Source of the DNA: CAZJAD01 sp964543855
GTDB lineage: Bacteria; Electryoneota; RPQS01; DYHQ01
Length of the DNA stretch: 52,304 nucleotides
Reading direction: 5' to 3'
Assembly (NCBI GenBank): GCA_964543855.1
Contig: CAZJAD010000009.1
Coordinates: 1-52,304 of the forward strand
The notes beneath the pieces are model-generated. The model did not search any database. It was given only the letters and a program-made list of their open reading frames with translations, and had not been told where the DNA came from. The position numbers and the translations under genes were made by a program. Shown here piece by piece: positions 49,906 to 52,304 of this stretch. Every line of letters begins with the position of its first letter. Position 1 is the stretch's first letter.

Positions 49906-50166
49906 ATGGCACACAAAAAAGGACAAGGAGCTTCACGGAACGGCCGCGATTCCAACGCTCAGATGTTGGGCGTGAAACGCTATGGCGGCCAATTCGTGCG
50001 TGCGGGGACCATTCTGGTTCGCCAGCGCGGAACGAAGATTAGGCCCGGCCAGAATGTCGGTCTTGGCAGGGATGACACTCTCTTTGCCTTGGTGGAGGGA
50101 GAGGTTCGTTTTGCCTCGCATCCGAGCGGTCGCCGTCAGGTTCATGTCGTGCCTGTCGAAGTCTAA
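49906..50166 (+). CDS. rpmA: Ribosomal protein L27
   Basis: L27 reaches into the peptidyl-transferase centre with its N-terminal tail. The protein starts directly with MAHKKGQGASRNGRDSNAQMLGVKRYGG, so it lacks the cleavable N-terminal extension processed by Prp in Firmicutes. There are 86 residues. A terminator follows 13 bases after the stop. Confidence 0.98.
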   Translation: MAHKKGQGASRNGRDSNAQMLGVKRYGGQFVRAGTILVRQRGTKIRPGQNVGLGRDDTLFALVEGEVRFASHPSGRRQVHVVPVEV

Positions 50167-50179
50167 GTCGCCAGCCTTC

Positions 50180-50215
50180 GCCCCCGTTGGTCTCATCCGG
50201 CGGGGGCTTCATTTT
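50180..50215 (+). terminator. Intrinsic terminator after rpmA
   Basis: GCCCCCGTTGG (50180-50190) pairs with CCGGCGGGGGC (50197-50207), with two G-U pairs and a six-base loop. TTCATTTT follows. It ends the rplU-rpmA unit and separates it from mdh. Confidence 0.85.
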
Positions 50216-50260
50216 CCAACCATTTGATACACATTTCACAAACACCTGCAGGAGTTTGCA

Positions 50261-51184
50261 ATGAAGATCACCGTGATTGGCGCTGGGCATGTAGGCGCCA
50301 CAACCGCCTTGATGCTTGCCCAGAAACAGTTGGCGAAGGAAATCGTTCTGCTGGACATTCTGGAGGGGATTCCTCAGGGCAAGGGCCTCGACATGTATCA
50401 GACAGCCCCGGTGGAGGGATACGACACTCTCGTCCATGGAACGGAGGATTACAAAGACACGGCGAATTCCGACCTGATCGTCATGACAGCCGGTCTGGCA
50501 CGCAAGCCGGGGATGTCGCGCGACGACCTCCTGGCAGCGAACACCAAGATTGTCAAGGACGCCATCAGTCAGGCAGCCGCCAAGTCGCCCAAGGCTCTGC
50601 TTCTAATTGTTTCCAATCCGCTCGATGTCATGACCTATGTCGCACTCAAAGTCTCGAAATTCCCTCATCAGCGCGTCTTTGGCATGGCAGGAATTCTGGA
50701 CACGGCTCGGCTCAGGGCGTTCGTCGCAATGGAGCTGGGGGTGTCCGTGCGGGACATCTCGGCAATGGTTTTGGGTGGCCATGGAGACACCATGGTTCCT
50801 CTCCCGCGTTTTACGACCGTGGGCGGTATTCCGATTACCGAACTGATGCCGAAAGAGCGTGTCGATGCGATTATGGAGCGCACCCGCGGAGGCGGCGCGG
50901 AAATCGTCAAATTCCTGAAGACTGGTTCGGCATACTACGCCCCCTCAGCGGCGGTGGCCGAAATGGCCGATTCCATCGTGAAGGATCGCAAGCGTGTCCT
51001 GCCTTGTTGCGCCTGGCTGACAGGTCAGTACGGCGAAAAGGATGTCTACATGGGCGTGCCTTGCGTTGTGGGCAGTGGCGGCATCGAACGCATTCTCGAG
51101 ATGCCCCTGAATTCAGAGGAAAAGGCACTCTTCAAGACGAGCGTGGATCACGTTCGCGCTACCGCTGCCAAAGCGGCCATCTGA
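50261..51184 (+). CDS. mdh: Malate dehydrogenase, LDH-like type
   Basis: The enzyme interconverts malate and oxaloacetate with NAD(H) in the TCA cycle. The 307 residues belong to the LDH-like MDH group. GAGHVGATTA (residues 7-16) binds NAD, ARKPGMSR carries the substrate-specific Arg pair, and catalytic His174 lies in GGHGDTMVP. ILDTARLR holds the Asp/Arg pair. GGAG lies six bases before the ATG. No other TCA gene is adjacent; elbB follows after 68 bases. Confidence 0.97.
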   Translation: MKITVIGAGHVGATTALMLAQKQLAKEIVLLDILEGIPQGKGLDMYQTAPVEGYDTLVHGTEDYKDTANSDLIVMTAGLARKPGMSRDDLLAANTKIVKDAISQAAAKSPKALLLIVSNPLDVMTYVALKVSKFPHQRVFGMAGILDTARLRAFVAMELGVSVRDISAMVLGGHGDTMVPLPRFTTVGGIPITELMPKERVDAIMERTRGGGAEIVKFLKTGSAYYAPSAAVAEMADSIVKDRKRVLPCCAWLTGQYGEKDVYMGVPCVVGSGGIERILEMPLNSEEKALFKTSVDHVRATAAKAAI

Positions 51185-51252
51185 TCCGCGATCTTACTTA
51201 CTCTTCTTGACCACAGCGATCGAGAGCTGAGACAATTCAGTTGAGGTTCATT

Positions 51253-51921
51253 ATGGCGAAGGTGGCAGTTGCCCTTTCGGGATGCGGCTTTCTCGACGGC
51301 GCTGAGCTCCATGAGTCGGTCGTCACCCTCTTGGCGCTCGACCGAGCCGGCATCCCGTATCAGTGCGTCGCTCCGAATATTCCTCAGATGCATGTTGTCA
51401 ATCATCTGACCGGCGAGCCGGTTGCAGGAGAAACCCGCCAGGTGCTGGTGGAATCCGCCCGGATCGCCCGGGGCGACATCAAGGACTTAGCCGAGGTGAA
51501 GGTCGCTGACTTCGACGGAGCCATCTTTCCCGGCGGATTTGGAGCCGCCAAGAACTACTGCGATTATGCCGTCAAAGGAGATGCCTGTCAGATGCACCCG
51601 AAGGTCGAGGCCTTTCTTGTTGGAATGGTTCAGGCCAGGAAACCCGTTGGTGTTATCTGCATCTCGCCGGTTATTCTGGCAAGAGCTCTTAAGGGCCGGG
51701 ACTACCACCCGAAACTGACCGTCGGCACCGATTCCGCTGCGGCGAAGTCCATCCAGACTTTCGGATCGCGACATGTCGAATGCCCGGCAACTGATTGTGT
51801 CGTGGATAAAGATCTCCGAATCGTTTCGACGCCGGCTTACATGACTGCCCAAAGCATCTCGGAGGTCGCTGACGGAATCGAGAGGCTCGTCGCCGAGTTC
51901 TCCAAGCTTCTGAAGGCATAG
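51253..51921 (+). CDS. elbB: ElbB-type glyoxalase / isoprenoid biosynthesis protein (DJ-1/PfpI superfamily)
   Basis: E. coli ElbB has glyoxalase III-like activity and was named for raising lycopene yield; the natural role is unclear. The 222 residues have the family features VALSGCGFLDGAELHESV, GAIFPGGFGAAKNYCDYA, the nucleophile-elbow Cys136 (VGVICISPV), and STPAYMTAQSISEVADGIERLV. ATG 51253 has GAGG upstream; an in-frame TTG at 51241 is less likely. No terminator is clear after it. Confidence 0.93.
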   Translation: MAKVAVALSGCGFLDGAELHESVVTLLALDRAGIPYQCVAPNIPQMHVVNHLTGEPVAGETRQVLVESARIARGDIKDLAEVKVADFDGAIFPGGFGAAKNYCDYAVKGDACQMHPKVEAFLVGMVQARKPVGVICISPVILARALKGRDYHPKLTVGTDSAAAKSIQTFGSRHVECPATDCVVDKDLRIVSTPAYMTAQSISEVADGIERLVAEFSKLLKA

Positions 51922-52008
51922 TCCAGCGGCTTGGCGATTTCTTGCGAGAGGCGACAAGGACACAGCGTTCTGCCTGCGGCAGTCGCATATAGGCAAAAAG
52001 AGAGACCG

Positions 52009-52030
52009 TTTCGCAAAATCACTTGCGAAA
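52009..52030. promoter_or_regulatory. Inverted repeat overlapping a promoter, candidate operator
   Basis: TTTCGCAA (52009-52016) and TTGCGAAA (52023-52030) are a perfect eight-base inverted repeat with a six-base spacer. The right half contains the -35 box of the promoter at 52023-52051. This is a typical layout for a dimeric repressor site. The regulator is unknown. The preceding stretch from 51922 holds only a small CTGCC-TGC-GGCAG hairpin (51970-51982). Confidence 0.5.
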
Positions 52031-52051
52031 AGACCTCAGGGAGTGTATATT
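52023..52051 (+). promoter_or_regulatory. Candidate promoter upstream of the response regulator
   Basis: TTGCGA (52023-52028) and TATATT (52046-52051) are spaced by 17 bases. The -10 box is good; the -35 matches four of six. Transcription would begin around 52057-52059. Confidence 0.6.
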
Positions 52052-52054
52052 GAT

Positions 52055-52147
52055 GCCTGCCGGTTAAGTTTGGGCAGGCTTGTCTGCGGCAAAGGTAATT
52101 GACCCAGGGGGCCGGCGGATTTTCCCGTTCGGTCCCTTTTTCTTTTT
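52055..52147 (+). terminator. Attenuator-like leader with terminator before the response regulator
   Basis: A first hairpin pairs GCCTGCC (52055-52061) with GGCAGGC (52073-52079). A terminator pairs GGGGCCGGCGG (52108-52118) with 52125-52136, leaving one bulged base and G-U pairs, followed by TTTTTCTTTTT from 52137. CTGCCGGTT (52057-52065) can instead pair with the left terminator arm GGCCGGCGG (52110-52118), an antiterminator-type alternative. The next gene starts only 27 bases after the T-tract, so it must be read through this terminator. I do not recognise a riboswitch class. It could also be a short terminated RNA of about 90 bases. Confidence 0.55.
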
Positions 52148-52173
52148 AATCAAACCTCCGAAGACATCGAGAC

Positions 52174-52304
52174 TTGGAGAGCACTACCCCAAACATACTC
52201 ATTGTCGACGATGACCCGCAGATTCTCGAGATGTTGGGGGCATTCTTGGAGCAGGAGGGTTACCGTGTCTGCTCGGCGAGCACGGGAGAGGAGGCGGCCG
52301 CTCT
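52174..52304 (+). CDS. Response regulator receiver domain protein (partial)
   Basis: The frame opens at TTG 52174 and runs off the window. NILIVDDDPQILEMLGAFLEQEGYRVCSASTGEEAAA is the beginning of a CheY-type receiver domain: the VDDD acidic pocket follows the first strand, and helix 1 is typical. The phosphorylated Asp and the output domain lie beyond the end. An in-frame stop at 52147 limits the start to TTG 52174 or later; there is no clear SD. A partner kinase is not visible. Confidence 0.85.
   Translation, partial: MESTTPNILIVDDDPQILEMLGAFLEQEGYRVCSASTGEEAAA

Noticed and set aside
52022..52147. c-di-GMP, fluoride or preQ1 riboswitch before the response regulator
   Set aside because: The conserved core sequences of those classes are not present, so it is left as an unassigned attenuator.
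1..52304. CRISPR arrays, tRNA, rRNA, insertion sequences, prophage genes
   Set aside because: No regularly spaced repeats, no cloverleaf or rRNA sequence in the short gaps, and no transposase or phage motif in any frame I read.

Overview
The window is a scaffold piece from a Gram-negative bacterium. It carries two BAM-type outer-membrane barrels that end in Phe, signal peptides, GTG/TTG starts and a Shine-Dalgarno (SD) based gene layout. A run of 100 Ns at 46699-46798 suggests a draft or metagenome assembly. Gene content (a SprA-like giant barrel protein, an Omp85 protein, an LDH-like malate dehydrogenase, class II AsnB next to a flippase) would fit the FCB group or a neighbouring candidate phylum. 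That placement is inference; I cannot name a species. All genes but one (the flippase) lie on the + strand.

Layout. (1) 1-10337: tail of rplK, then rplA, rplJ, rplL, rpoB, rpoC, closed by a strong hairpin. RNA hairpins sit in the rplA-rplJ, rplJ-rplL and rplL-rpoB spacers. (2) 10416-15176: a three-gene surface-polysaccharide island (asparagine synthetase-like asnB, minus-strand flippase, GT4 glycosyltransferase) inserted between rpoC and rpsL. (3) 15304-34327: a near-perfect sigma70-type promoter starts a 19-kb run of str, S10, spc and alpha operon genes in classical order (rpsL, rpsG, fusA, S10 cluster, spc cluster with secY-adk-map, infA, rpmJ, rpsM, rpsK, rpsD, rpoA, rplQ). It ends at an intrinsic terminator. 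tuf is absent from its usual place after fusA. (4) 34345-49476: a promoter and a structured leader precede hutU, a YjbQ-family gene, hutI, a DUF72 gene, a diguanylate cyclase, glgA, an NHL-type propeller protein, a SprA-like outer-membrane protein, an Omp85 protein and RNase G. Most are closely spaced or overlapping, so they may be one long transcription unit. (5) 49473-50215: rplU-rpmA with their own promoter and terminator. (6) 50261-51921: mdh and elbB. (7) 51922-52304: an inverted repeat, a promoter and a terminator-type attenuator just upstream of a response-regulator gene that runs off the end.

How it works together: the first two thirds is translation and transcription machinery. Zinc-binding forms of S14, L36 and S4 are used, and L5 and L17 carry unusual charged extensions. 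The remaining third combines histidine breakdown (two of its enzymes), c-di-GMP signalling coupled to glycogen synthesis, and outer-membrane biogenesis.

The most striking sequence observation is infA. Translation initiation factor IF-1 is intact and exactly 72 codons long when aligned to its family, but its first codon is ACG, with a well-placed SD and no ATG, GTG or TTG in a usable position. I found no rRNA, tRNA, CRISPR array, transposase or phage gene. No gene-free stretch exceeds 300 bases.
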